A DNA stretch of 64,000 bases from Alterluteimonas quercicellularis (lineage in GTDB: Bacteria > Pseudomonadota > Gammaproteobacteria > Xanthomonadales > Xanthomonadaceae), in contig NZ_JAIWPR010000002.1 of the NCBI RefSeq assembly GCF_021191635.1, positions 280,919-344,918 of the forward strand, written 5' to 3'. The notes beneath the pieces were generated by a model. It was not told the origin of the DNA and ran no database searches. It saw only the letters and a program-made list of their open reading frames with translations. Of the stretch, positions 23,518-31,667 are shown one piece after another. Numbering within the stretch: the stretch's first letter is position 1; every line of letters starts with the position of its first letter. Position numbers and translations under genes: made by a program.

Positions 23518-25551
23518 ATGGGATCCGGCCGCACCGCCGGTGCCGATGCGACGCGCGACGTCGAACTGCAGGCGCGCCTGACCCGCCTGCGCCGCGGCGT
23601 GCCGCTGGCCTACCTCGCGCTGGGCATGGCCTGGGTGCTGCTGGGCGACCGCCTGGTCGACGGGCTGTTCGCGGTGGACGCGGTGCGCGCGCTGCAGAGC
23701 GCCAAGGGCGTGCTGTTCGTGGTCCTGACCGCGCTCGGGCTGTACCTGCTGCTGCGCGCGCAGACCGCCGGGCTGGAGCGCGCGCATGCGCGGGCGGTGG
23801 CCTCCGAGCGCCGCTACCGCGCGCTGCTGGAGGCCCATCCCGACCCGACCTGGCTGGTCGACCCGGCCGACGGCCGCCTGCTCTACCTCAACCCGGCCGC
23901 GCGCGCGTTCTTCGGGCTGGACGCGGGACCGGCCGACGCGATCGACCCGGCGCGCCTGCACGGCGCGGCGCCGGGCCCGGACCGCGCCGGGGCCGCCGAC
24001 GGGCTGCGGCGCGTGCGCCTGGCCGACGGCCGCGCGCGCGACGTCGAGCTGCACGCCAGCGAGGCCGAGTACGCCGGCCGCGGCGCGCGCCTGGTCAGCA
24101 TGCGCGACCGCACCGAGGCGCTGGAGGCGCAGCGCAGCCGCGCGCAGGCGCTGACGCGGCTGAGCGAGGCGCAGCGCATCGCGCACCTGGGGTCGTGGGA
24201 CTTCGATCCCGCCACCGGTACCGGCCACGTCTCCGACGAGACCTGCCGCCTGCTCGGGCGGACGCCGGCGGGCGGCGAGGACCGCGACATCCGCGCCCTG
24301 CTCGGCGACTGCCTGCCGGACTGGGAGGAACAGCTGGACGCGCTGATGGACGCGGCGCTCAGCGGCGGGGCCGAGATCGACGTGATCGTGCCGCTGCCCG
24401 CGCCCGCGGGCGAGCGGCGGCTGCAGCTGCGCGGCCAGCGGGTCGACGCCGACGGCCACCCGCTGCTGCGCGGCACCCTGCAGGACGTCACCGAGGCGGA
24501 GACGGTGCGCCGCCAGCTGCGCGAGCGCGAGCGCCAGTTCCGCGACCTGATCCACCTGCTGCCCGACGGCGTCATGCTGGTGGCCCGCGGCCGGGTGCGC
24601 TACGCCAACCCGGCCTGCGCGGCGATCTTCGACCACCCGCCGCAGGCGTTGGCCGGCCAGCCGCTGGACGCGCTGGTGGCGGACGCGGACCGGCCGCTGA
24701 TGGAAGCCTGGCTGCGGCAGGCCCACGGCCCGGCGCAGCAGCCGCCGGCGCCCGCGCCGCGCATGCGGCGCCGCGACGGCCGCCTGTTCGGCGCCGCGCT
24801 GGGCGCCAGCCAGGCGCGCTACGAGGGCGAGGCGTGCACCCTGCTGCTGGTGCGCGACCTGACCGAGGCCGAGCGCAGCCGCGACGCGCTGGCGGCCGGC
24901 AACCGCGAACTGCAGGCGATGGCGGCACGCATCTTCAGCGTGCAGGAGGACGAGCGGCGCGCGATCTCGCGCGACCTGCACGACGACGTCGGGCAGTCGA
25001 TCACCGCGATCCGCATGTCGGCGGCCGCGGCGATGGACGAGGACGACCCCGGGCGCCGGCGCGACGACCTCGAGGACATCCTGGTACTGGCCGACGCCAC
25101 CCTCGGCCGCCTGCGCGACATCTCCACCCTGCTGCGCCCGCCGCAGCTCGACGCGCTGGGCCTGGAGGCCGCGCTGCGCTGGCATGCCGACCGCCTGTTC
25201 CGCAGCGCCGAGGCGGCGCTGGAACTGGACATCGCGCCGCTGCCGCGGCGGCCGGCGCGGGAGATCGAGCAGGCCTGCTTCCGCATCGCGCAGGAAGCGC
25301 TGACCAACGCGCTGCGCCACGCCGGCGCCGGCCGGGTGACGCTGCGGCTGCAGGGGCACGCGCAAGGCCTGGATCTGCACGTGGAGGACGACGGCGCCGG
25401 CTTCGACCCCGAGGAGGTGGACAAGCTGGGCCTGGTGATCATGCGCGAGCGCGCGCAGCTGGCCGGCGGTGCGCTGCGGGTCGACTCGGCGCCGCGGCGC
25501 GGCACGCGGGTGCAGGCCTCGCTGCCCTACGGGCCGGCCGACGCCGCCTGA
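23518..25551 (+). CDS. PAS-containing sensor histidine kinase, NarL-partner type
   Basis: The 677-residue protein has two N-terminal membrane segments (GVPLAYLALGMAWVLLGDRL and GVLFVVLTALGLYLLLRA). Three PAS-like domains follow (near residues 100, 220 and 345). A HisKA_3 dimerisation domain carries the phospho-accepting His488 in ISRDLHDDVGQSITAIR, and a HATPase_c domain shows QEALTNALRHAGA and DDGAGFD. Such kinases pair with LuxR/NarL-type regulators; none is adjacent, the nearest in this window being at 46,835-47,467. It is divergent from the GGDEF-EAL gene. Confidence 0.92.
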   Translation: MGSGRTAGADATRDVELQARLTRLRRGVPLAYLALGMAWVLLGDRLVDGLFAVDAVRALQSAKGVLFVVLTALGLYLLLRAQTAGLERAHARAVASERRYRALLEAHPDPTWLVDPADGRLLYLNPAARAFFGLDAGPADAIDPARLHGAAPGPDRAGAADGLRRVRLADGRARDVELHASEAEYAGRGARLVSMRDRTEALEAQRSRAQALTRLSEAQRIAHLGSWDFDPATGTGHVSDETCRLLGRTPAGGEDRDIRALLGDCLPDWEEQLDALMDAALSGGAEIDVIVPLPAPAGERRLQLRGQRVDADGHPLLRGTLQDVTEAETVRRQLRERERQFRDLIHLLPDGVMLVARGRVRYANPACAAIFDHPPQALAGQPLDALVADADRPLMEAWLRQAHGPAQQPPAPAPRMRRRDGRLFGAALGASQARYEGEACTLLLVRDLTEAERSRDALAAGNRELQAMAARIFSVQEDERRAISRDLHDDVGQSITAIRMSAAAAMDEDDPGRRRDDLEDILVLADATLGRLRDISTLLRPPQLDALGLEAALRWHADRLFRSAEAALELDIAPLPRRPAREIEQACFRIAQEALTNALRHAGAGRVTLRLQGHAQGLDLHVEDDGAGFDPEEVDKLGLVIMRERAQLAGGALRVDSAPRRGTRVQASLPYGPADAA

Positions 25552-25735
25552 ACCGTTCGCCGCGGCGCGCGTCGTGCCCCCTTGGCGCACCTCGCCGCGG
25601 GCAGGGACCGCCGCGGCGCGACGTGGCGACCCGTCGCGCCCGGCCGGCGCCGCCGTGCATCGCCTCGCCGCGCGGGGGGCGCAAGCGAGCGCATCGCGCG
25701 CGCTTGGACCGGTTCAGAGGCCCTAGAATGTCGCC

Positions 25736-27454
25736 ATGCTGCCCCCCGATCTGGACATCCCGCCGCCCCTGCCCCGCCTCGGCGCCGGGCACCCGGAACT
25801 GGCCGCCATGGTGCGCGCGGCGGCCGACGGCGGGCCGCCGCTGGTGCTGCTGCACATCGACATCGAGCATTTCGCCTCGATCAACCAGAACATGGGCCTG
25901 GAGGTCGGCAACGCCGCGCTGCACACCGTTGGCCAGCGCCTGGCCGGGCGCCTGCGCGGCCGCGGCCGGGTGTGGCGGCACGGCAGCGACGAGTTCGTCG
26001 CCGCGGTGGCGCTGGAGGGCGACGCCGAGTCGGCGCAGGCGCTGGCGCAGTCGCTGATCGCCGAGATCGAGCAGCCGCTGGCGGTGCTGCCCTACACCCT
26101 GTTCCTCGGCGCCAAGGTCGGCATCAGCCTGTGCCCGCAGCACGGCACCGACGCCGGCGAGCTGCTGCACCTGGCCGAGAACGCGGTGCGCCACGCCTCG
26201 CACCTGATGCACGAGCCGGTGCACGTGCACACGGGCGCTGCGACCGAGCGGGTGCAGAGCGAGAGCGCGATCGCCCGCCAGATCGTCGACGCGCTGCCCA
26301 ACGGCGAACTGCGCCTGCGCTACCAGCCCAAGATCAGCGCGCGCGACGGCCGCGTGGTCGGGATGGAGGCGCTGGTGCGCTGGCAGTCGCCGGTCCTGGG
26401 CCTGCTGCTGCCCGAGCGCTTCCTGCCCACCGCCGAGCGGCTGGGGGTGATCGTGCAGATCGGCGACTGGATGCTGAAGCGGGTGATCGCCCAGGTCCGG
26501 CACTGGCGCGAGCAGGGCTTCGACGACTTCTTCGTCGCGGTCAACGTATCCACCCTGCAGCTGCTGCAGCCGCATTTCGTGGACCGGCTGCTCGGGCAGA
26601 TGCAGCAGGCGGGCCTGCCGATGTCGTCGATCGTGCTCGAGGTCAACGAGAGCGCGCTCAACAACAACGCGCAGGCGGTGTTCCAGGCGATCAGCGCGCT
26701 GCGCCACGAGGGCATCGGCCTGACCCTGGACAACTTCGGAACCGGCGACGCCAGCCTGGGCGCGCTGGTGCGCTACCCCGCCGACGTGCTCAAGATCGAC
26801 CGCAGCTTCATCAACGCCGCCCCCGCCGGCAGCCGCGAGACCGCGATCGTGCGCGCGATGATCGCCATGGGCCACCAGCTCGGCATGAAGGTGATCGCCA
26901 ACGGCGTGGAGACCGAGGCCCAGCTGGGGTTCCTGCGCCGCGCCGACTGCGACTGCTTCCAGGGCTACCTGTTCGGCGAGCCGATGAGCGCGGAGGGCGC
27001 CGGCCAGGCGCTGCGCCGCCGCTACCTGCGGCCCGAGCTGTTCACCGCCAGCAAGCCGGACCGCACCCTGCTGCTGGTCGACGACGAGGAGAACGTGCTG
27101 CGCTCGCTGGTGCGCCTGTTCCGCCGCGACGGCTACCGCATCCTGGCCGCGGGCAACGTACGCGACGCCTTCGGCCTGCTGGCGACCAACGAGGTGCAGG
27201 TGATCCTGTCCGACCAGCGCATGTCGGAGATGGACGGCACCGAGTTCCTCGGCCGGGTGAAGATGCTCTATCCCGACACCATCCGCCTGGTGCTGTCGGG
27301 CTACACCGACCTGGCCACCGTGACCGACGCGATCAACCGCGGCGCGATCTATCGCTTCCTGACCAAGCCGTGGGACGACCACGAGCTGCGCGAGCACATC
27401 CGCCAGGCCTTCCGCACCTACGACACCCAGCGCACCCGCGAACCCGCCCTGTAG
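25736..27454 (+). CDS. Degenerate GGDEF-EAL protein with C-terminal REC domain
   Basis: The 572-residue protein runs GGDEF (GSDEF at 83-87), EAL (EAL at 211-213), then a receiver domain (LLLVDDEENVLRSL, phospho-acceptor Asp493 in VILSDQRMSEMDG, RFLTKPWDD). Both catalytic domains look altered: GSDEF for GGDEF, EVNES for ELTES, DNFGTG for DDFGTG and ANGVET for AEGVE. It may therefore bind rather than make or break cyclic di-GMP. REC at the C-terminus is unusual; the more common order is REC first. The likely kinase partner is the convergent histidine kinase at 27,578-28,789. The TAG stop codon lies inside the GTAG head of a REP. Confidence 0.9.
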   Translation: MLPPDLDIPPPLPRLGAGHPELAAMVRAAADGGPPLVLLHIDIEHFASINQNMGLEVGNAALHTVGQRLAGRLRGRGRVWRHGSDEFVAAVALEGDAESAQALAQSLIAEIEQPLAVLPYTLFLGAKVGISLCPQHGTDAGELLHLAENAVRHASHLMHEPVHVHTGAATERVQSESAIARQIVDALPNGELRLRYQPKISARDGRVVGMEALVRWQSPVLGLLLPERFLPTAERLGVIVQIGDWMLKRVIAQVRHWREQGFDDFFVAVNVSTLQLLQPHFVDRLLGQMQQAGLPMSSIVLEVNESALNNNAQAVFQAISALRHEGIGLTLDNFGTGDASLGALVRYPADVLKIDRSFINAAPAGSRETAIVRAMIAMGHQLGMKVIANGVETEAQLGFLRRADCDCFQGYLFGEPMSAEGAGQALRRRYLRPELFTASKPDRTLLLVDDEENVLRSLVRLFRRDGYRILAAGNVRDAFGLLATNEVQVILSDQRMSEMDGTEFLGRVKMLYPDTIRLVLSGYTDLATVTDAINRGAIYRFLTKPWDDHELREHIRQAFRTYDTQRTREPAL

Positions 27455-27528
27455 GAGCGCGCTGGCGCGCGAAGCTCTTTCTCGCAGCGCCCATGGAGCA
27501 AGAACATCGCGCGCGAGCGCGCTCCTGC
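27451..27528 (+). repeat. GTAG-headed REP inverted pair (copy 2)
   Basis: GTAGGAGCGCGCTGGCGCGCG and its inverted partner CGCGCGAGCGCGCTCCTGC flank a spacer of about 34 bases. The pair sits between convergent genes, and its GTAG supplies the TAG stop of the upstream gene, so it may double as a transcription-end structure. Confidence 0.8.
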
Positions 27529-27577
27529 GTGATCCCCGATGCGCGCGCCCGCACCGCGACCGGCGCGACGGCGCGCC

Positions 27578-28789
27578 TCAGGCGCCGCGCGGCGGCTGGC
27601 GCACGGGCAGGATCACCTTGAAGCGGCTGCCCGCGCCGGGCGCGCTGTCGACCTCGATGCGGCCGTGGTGCTTGGCGACGATGCCGTAGGAGATCGACAG
27701 GCCGAGCCCGGTACCGGTGCCCACGGGCTTGGTGGTGAAGAAGGGATCGAAGATGCGCTGCTGCATGTCGGCCGGAATGCCCGGGCCGTTGTCGGAGACC
27801 TCGACCCAGACCATGCCGTCGGCGTGGCCGGTGCGCAGGCCGATCACGCCGCGCTCCTCGATCGCCTGGCCGGCGTTGAGCAGCAGGTTCATGAACACCT
27901 GGTTGAGCTCGGACTGCAGGCACTCGACCATCGGCAGCGTGCCGTACTCGCGCTCCAGGGTGACCTTGTAGCGCAGCTCGTTCCAGACGATGTTGAGGGT
28001 CGACTCCAGGCCGGCGTGGAGGTCGGCGAGCTTCCAGGCGCTGTCGCGCTCGGTGCGCGAGAAGTCCTTGAGGTCGCGCACGATCCGGGTCACCCGCTCG
28101 ATGCCCTGCCGCGACTCGGTCATCAGCTGCGGCAGGTCGCGGCTGATGAAGTCGATGTCCAGGCGCTCGCGGGTGGTGTCGATCTCGGCCTGCATCGCAC
28201 GCGGGTCCGGCGAGTGCAGCGCGCGCTCGTAGACGTCGATCAGCGCGAACAGGCTGCTCAGGTACTCCTGCAGGCTGGCCAGGTTGGAATGCACGTAGCC
28301 GATCGGGTTGTTGATCTCGTGCGCCACACCGGCGGCGAGCTGGCCGATCGAGGCCAGCTTCTCGGCCTGCAGCAGCTTGGCCTGCGCCGCGGTCAGGCGC
28401 ACGTTGAGCTCCTCGTGCCGGCGCAGCAGCTCCTGGTCGCCCTCGCGCACCAGCCCGGGGTCCTGCAGCAGCAGCAGGAAGCGGCCGTCGTGCTCGTCGA
28501 GCACGTACAGGCGCGCGGCCAGCATGCGGCCCTCGCCGAACGGCAGGTAGTCGTTCCATCGGCCCTCGTCGCGCGCCTGCGGCAGCGCGTGCGGCGGCAG
28601 CAGGTCCTCGATGCGGGCGTGGGCGTCCGACCACAGCGGGTGCGAGCGGCACAGCACCTGCGCGGCGGGGTTGGCGTAGACGAGGCGGCCGTCGCCGGCG
28701 TAGAGCAGCACGCCCTCCTGCAGGCGGCACAGCGCGGCGGCCAGCAGGCCGGCGGAAGGCGTCGGGAAATCCTGGAACGGTGGCGTCAC
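27578..28789 (-). CDS. PAS-containing histidine kinase (HisKA/HATPase)
   Basis: The 403-residue protein is soluble. It has an N-terminal PAS domain (residues 20-110), a short coiled coil (HEELNVRLTAAQAKLLQAEK), a HisKA domain with His157 in LAAGVAHEINNPIGYV, and an ATPase domain with NQVFMNLLLNAGQAI, DNGPGIP, FTTKPVGTGTGLGLS. Kinases with HEINNP boxes are usually NtrB-like. The GTG start (MTPPFQDF) is the likely one. It converges with the GGDEF-EAL-REC gene across one REP pair; the receiver domain there is its most likely target. Confidence 0.9.
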   Translation of the reverse strand: MTPPFQDFPTPSAGLLAAALCRLQEGVLLYAGDGRLVYANPAAQVLCRSHPLWSDAHARIEDLLPPHALPQARDEGRWNDYLPFGEGRMLAARLYVLDEHDGRFLLLLQDPGLVREGDQELLRRHEELNVRLTAAQAKLLQAEKLASIGQLAAGVAHEINNPIGYVHSNLASLQEYLSSLFALIDVYERALHSPDPRAMQAEIDTTRERLDIDFISRDLPQLMTESRQGIERVTRIVRDLKDFSRTERDSAWKLADLHAGLESTLNIVWNELRYKVTLEREYGTLPMVECLQSELNQVFMNLLLNAGQAIEERGVIGLRTGHADGMVWVEVSDNGPGIPADMQQRIFDPFFTTKPVGTGTGLGLSISYGIVAKHHGRIEVDSAPGAGSRFKVILPVRQPPRGA

Positions 28790-28857
28790 GGAGACCGGCG
28801 GGTCGTGGGCGTCCGCCGCATTCTACGGAATCGCCGCCGCGGCGAACGCGGCGCCGG

Positions 28858-29205
28858 TCAAGCCACGGCGAGTTCGCGCGGCCCCAGGCTGCGCTCGGCG
28901 CGGCCGCTGGCGTCGTAGGCGGGCGCGCCCTCGCTGCGGCCCAGGTGGCGCAGCGCCCAGTTGATCTCGCGGCGGCGGCGCGCCAGCAGCGCGCCGTTGG
29001 CGCGGTTGAGCTCGGCGAGCTCCGCCAGCGGACCCGCGATGTCGCCGGCGCGCGCGTCCGCCGCGCGGCCCTCCAGCTCGCGCAGCGCGACCAGCTTGGC
29101 CTGGGTCGAGCGCATCAGCGCCTCGACGTCGTGGCCGAGCAGCGCCTCGCGCTCGTCGGCCAGCGCCACGGCCAGGCGGTCCAGGCTGGCGGCGGCGTCG
29201 CTCAT
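28858..29205 (-). CDS. flgN: Flagellar export chaperone FlgN
   Basis: FlgN escorts the hook-filament junction proteins FlgK and FlgL to the export gate. The 115-residue helical protein (MSDAAASLDRLAVALADERE, LVALRELEGRAADARAG, LNRANGALLARRRREIN) matches in size and its position directly after flgM, with which it overlaps by four bases (ATGA). Confidence 0.85.
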   Translation of the reverse strand: MSDAAASLDRLAVALADEREALLGHDVEALMRSTQAKLVALRELEGRAADARAGDIAGPLAELAELNRANGALLARRRREINWALRHLGRSEGAPAYDASGRAERSLGPRELAVA

Positions 29206-29516
29206 CGGCCGCCGAGCCGGGCGTCGAGGTCGAGCATCGCCGAGGCGATGGCCTCGGGGTCGACGCGGTAGGTGCCGGCCGCCAGCGCCTCGCGCACGGC
29301 CTGCACCCGGGTCTGGTCGACCGCCGGCTGCGCCGTCAGCTCGCGCTGCATGGCCTGCAGGCCGGCGGCCTCGCCGGTCAGGCGCAGGCTGTCGCCGGCG
29401 GCCGCCGCCTCGACGGGCTTGTCGCGGTCGTCGCCCGCGCGGGCGACCTGGCCGCCGAGCGCGCCGGCACCGCGCAGCGCGGCCGGCGGCGGCAGGCCTT
29501 CGATCTTGTGGCTCAT
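29202..29516 (-). CDS. flgM: Anti-sigma28 factor FlgM
   Basis: FlgM holds FliA inactive until the hook is complete, then is exported. The 104-residue protein has a disordered, Gly/Ala-rich N-terminal half (MSHKIEGLPPPAALRG) and the FliA-binding C-terminal helices (TRVQAVREALAAGTYRVDPEAIASAMLDLD). The start was placed at MSHKIEG by family fit. A strong sigma28 site lies 44 bases upstream, giving the usual feedback loop. Confidence 0.93.
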   Translation of the reverse strand: MSHKIEGLPPPAALRGAGALGGQVARAGDDRDKPVEAAAAGDSLRLTGEAAGLQAMQRELTAQPAVDQTRVQAVREALAAGTYRVDPEAIASAMLDLDARLGGR

Positions 29517-29559
29517 GGCAGGGGTCCTCGCATGGCAGCCGTGAAAGGGGACGTTGCCG

Positions 29560-29586
29560 GTATCGGCCGGCCCCGCCGGGTCTTTA
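29560..29586 (-). promoter_or_regulatory. FliA (sigma28) promoter of flgM
   Basis: On the minus strand TAAAGACC, an 11-base spacer and GCCGATAC fit the flagellar sigma28 consensus. Its upstream edge touches the stem-loop cluster at 29,588-29,767. Confidence 0.8.
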
Positions 29587-29587
29587 G

Positions 29588-29767
29588 GGAAGGTCTGAAC
29601 AAGTCCATCCATGGACTTGTTCAGACGCCGCCAGTCCGGCACGTGTCCGGACTGGCTCACGCAGATCAATCACTTGCGTGATTGCCTGCGGGCAAACCCT
29701 CCTGGTTTGCGGAACCTCTGAACTATGTTCAGAGGTTCCTCAGGGCACATGTGAAGAAGGTCTTCAC
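29588..29767. repeat. Cluster of six consecutive stem-loops between flgA and flgM
   Basis: Six palindromes follow one another almost without gaps. Stems are at 29,593-608/611-626 (16 bp, perfect), 29,630-639/647-656 (10 bp), 29,667-673/678-684 (7 bp, extendable with a bulge), 29,692-698/704-710 (7 bp), 29,711-723/727-739 (13 bp, perfect) and 29,751-757/761-767 (7 bp). The outer ends GGAAGGTCTGAAC (29,588) and GTTCAGAGGTTCC (29,739) are inverted repeats at 11 of 13 positions, as in a small mobile element. No ORF is present. It starts 5 bases beyond the flgA stop. Confidence 0.75.
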
Positions 29768-29772
29768 GCGAC

Positions 29773-30426
29773 TCAGCGCCCCACCAGGATATCGCCGTCG
29801 GCGCCGACCACGCCCTGCACCACCCGGCGCGAGGAGAGGTTCTCGGCGCTGACCCGCTCGCGCTCGCCGGCGTCGCCCAGCGCGCGGCCGGCCATGCGCA
29901 CCTCGACGCCGCCGCGGCGCGAGACCAGCGCCACGGCATCGCCGCGGCGCACCAGCCGCGGCGCGACCAGGTCGTTGGCGGTGAGCACGCTGCCCGCCGC
30001 CAGGGTGCGGCGCGCGACGCGGCCCTCGGCCTCGGCGGGGTCGGCCAGGGCGACGCCCGCGATCCGGCCGGCGTCGCGGCGCTCCACCGCGAACATGTCC
30101 GCCGAGACCGGCTCGCCCGCCGCCACCCCGCGCGAGAGCACCAGCACCGCCTGGCTGCGGCGCACCCGCACCGGCACGAACAGGCGCCAGCCCGCCGGGC
30201 AGCTCACCTCCACGGTGCCGGCGCCGGTGCGCTGCGCCTGCAGCGGCTGCGCGCAGCGCGGCATCCGCAGCGCCGGATCGAGGGTCGCCTCGGGCTCCCC
30301 CGCCTCCACCGCGGCCAGCGCCGCGGCGCGGATCGCCTCCACCGGCTGGAAGCCATCCTGCGCCGCCGCCGGCAGGGCGAGCGACAGGAACAGCGGCAGC
30401 AAGCGGCGGAAGCGTGTGGGCGGCAT
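29773..30426 (-). CDS. flgA: Flagellar P-ring assembly chaperone FlgA
   Basis: FlgA works in the periplasm to assemble FlgI into the P ring. The 217-residue protein has a signal peptide (RLLPLFLSLALPAAAQ) and an SAF domain with RSQAVLVLSRGVAAGEPVSADM, RTLAAGSVLTANDLV and the ending SSRRVVQGVVGADGDILV. It is divergent from cheV with 91 bases between the two starts, and a -24/-12 promoter lies just upstream. Confidence 0.95.
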   Translation of the reverse strand: MPPTRFRRLLPLFLSLALPAAAQDGFQPVEAIRAAALAAVEAGEPEATLDPALRMPRCAQPLQAQRTGAGTVEVSCPAGWRLFVPVRVRRSQAVLVLSRGVAAGEPVSADMFAVERRDAGRIAGVALADPAEAEGRVARRTLAAGSVLTANDLVAPRLVRRGDAVALVSRRGGVEVRMAGRALGDAGERERVSAENLSSRRVVQGVVGADGDILVGR

Positions 30427-30456
30427 GGCGGTCGCGATGGTCGTGTCCCCGCCCCG

Positions 30457-30472
30457 TGCAAGCCGCGTGCCG
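30457..30472 (-). promoter_or_regulatory. RpoN (sigma54) promoter of flgA
   Basis: On the minus strand CGGCAC-GCGGC-TTGCA has the invariant GG and GC ten bases apart and differs from TGGCAC-N5-TTGCA at one position. It is 30 bases before the flgA start and lies back to back with the sigma28 site of cheV. Confidence 0.75.
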
Positions 30473-30483
30473 CGGGCGCGCGC

Positions 30484-30510
30484 TCAAGCGAGCCCGCGCC
30501 GGGCCGATAC
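30484..30510 (+). promoter_or_regulatory. FliA (sigma28) promoter of cheV, probably giving a leaderless message
   Basis: TCAAGCGA, 11 bases and GCCGATAC fit the sigma28 consensus apart from the second base. Only seven bases separate the -10 from the cheV ATG and no ribosome site is present, so transcription from here should start at or beside the start codon. Confidence 0.6.
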
Positions 30511-30517
30511 CGCCGGC

Positions 30518-31465
30518 ATGTCGCAGGATCTGCTCGACCGCATCGACCAGCGCACCCGGCTGGCCGGCCACAACCGGCTGGCGCTGCTGCTGTTCCGCCT
30601 CGGCGGGCGCCAGCTTTTTGGCGTCAACGTGTTCAAGGTGCAGGAAGTGCTGCGGCGCCCGCCGCTGTTCCGGGTGCCCGGCCTGCCCGCGCAGTTCTCG
30701 GGCGTGGCCGACGTGCGCGGGCGCAGCGTGCCGGTGCTGGACCTGGGCCTGGCGATCGGCCACCCGGAGCGGCGCAGCGGCGACCTGCCGGGCTACCTGG
30801 TGGTGACCGAGTTCAACCGCTCCGTGCAGGGCTTCCTGGTCGGCGACGTGGAACGCATCGTCAACATCGCGGTGTCCGAGATCCAGCCGCCGCCGGACCT
30901 GGGCGCGGAGGGCGGCTACCTGACCGCGGTCACCCGCTACCAGGGCGAGCTGATCCAGGTGATCGACGTCGAGAGCGTGCTGGCCGACATCTCGCAGGCG
31001 CGCATGGACGCCGACCTCCCGCCCGAGTACGCGCTGCCGCCGGGCGCGCCGCCGATGCAGGTGCTGGTGGTGGACGACTCACGGGTGGCGCGGCAGCAGA
31101 TCCGCAGCGTGCTGGACCAGCTCGGCGTCGGCGTCACCCTGCTCTCCGACGGCCGCCAGGCGCTGGACCACCTGCTGCAGCTGCACGCGGCCGGCGAGTC
31201 GCCCGCCGAGCGCTACGCGATGGTGGTCTCCGACATCGAGATGCCGGCGATGGACGGCTACACGCTGACGACGGAAATCCGTCGGCACCCGGGCCTGGCG
31301 GACCTGTACGTGCTGCTGCACACCTCGCTGTCGGGCGTGTTCAACACCTCGATGGTGCAGAGCGTGGGCGCCGACGCCTTCGTGGCCAAGTACAGCCCGC
31401 ACGAGCTGGCCGACCAGGTGGTGGCGCAGCTGCGGCGGGTGGCCGAGCGCGCCCTGGCGCCTTAG
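30518..31465 (+). CDS. cheV: Chemotaxis coupling protein CheV (CheW-REC)
   Basis: CheV couples receptors to CheA and adapts signalling through its receiver domain. The 315-residue protein starts MSQDLLDRIDQRTRLAGHN, a conserved CheV N-terminus that fixes the start. A CheW domain follows (GVNVFKVQEVLRRP, FSGVADVRGRSVPVLDL, QGFLVGDVERIV), then REC with VLVVDDSRVARQQI, acceptor Asp in VVSDIEMPAMDGY and VAKYSP. The stop codon TAG touches the first base of the 143-bp palindromic element. Confidence 0.95.
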   Translation: MSQDLLDRIDQRTRLAGHNRLALLLFRLGGRQLFGVNVFKVQEVLRRPPLFRVPGLPAQFSGVADVRGRSVPVLDLGLAIGHPERRSGDLPGYLVVTEFNRSVQGFLVGDVERIVNIAVSEIQPPPDLGAEGGYLTAVTRYQGELIQVIDVESVLADISQARMDADLPPEYALPPGAPPMQVLVVDDSRVARQQIRSVLDQLGVGVTLLSDGRQALDHLLQLHAAGESPAERYAMVVSDIEMPAMDGYTLTTEIRRHPGLADLYVLLHTSLSGVFNTSMVQSVGADAFVAKYSPHELADQVVAQLRRVAERALAP

Positions 31466-31606
31466 AACCTGTTCACGATCCGTCGCGAGCGCCGCCAGAT
31501 GGCGCGTGGCGGAGCGCAGGAAGCGCAGTGTACGAGCGGTACATGAGCATTCCGAGCACCGCACGCGCGCCAGCTGGCAAGCGCAGCAGGATCGTGGACA
31601 GGTTCT
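31464..31606. repeat. 143-bp palindromic MITE-like element between cheV and flgB
   Basis: The ends are inverted repeats: AGAACCTGTTCACGATCC at 31,464 and, at 31,589-31,606, a sequence whose complement is AGAACCTGTCCACGATCC (17 of 18 identical). The interior continues as an imperfect palindrome (GCGCAGTGTACGAGC is mirrored at the centre by GTACATGAGCATTC). There is no coding capacity. It separates cheV from the flgB promoter. Confidence 0.7.
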
Positions 31607-31617
31607 TGGAGCGGGAC

Positions 31618-31633
31618 TGGCACGCGGCTTGCA
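31618..31633 (+). promoter_or_regulatory. RpoN (sigma54) promoter of flgB
   Basis: TGGCAC-GCGGC-TTGCA is a perfect -24/-12 element with GG and GC ten bases apart, 34 bases before the flgB start. It should drive the rod-hook operon under RpoN and the FleQ-type activator encoded downstream. Confidence 0.9.
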
Positions 31634-31667
31634 CCGCCTGCGGACGGGAGTCCGCCGGAGCGCCGCG

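Noticed and set aside
20527..25590. A single 1,687-residue minus-strand frame continuing upstream of the GGDEF-EAL start
   Set aside because: The upstream part is antisense to the PAS histidine kinase and has low-complexity sequence; the PAS domains begin after MDSGVIT, near a promoter.
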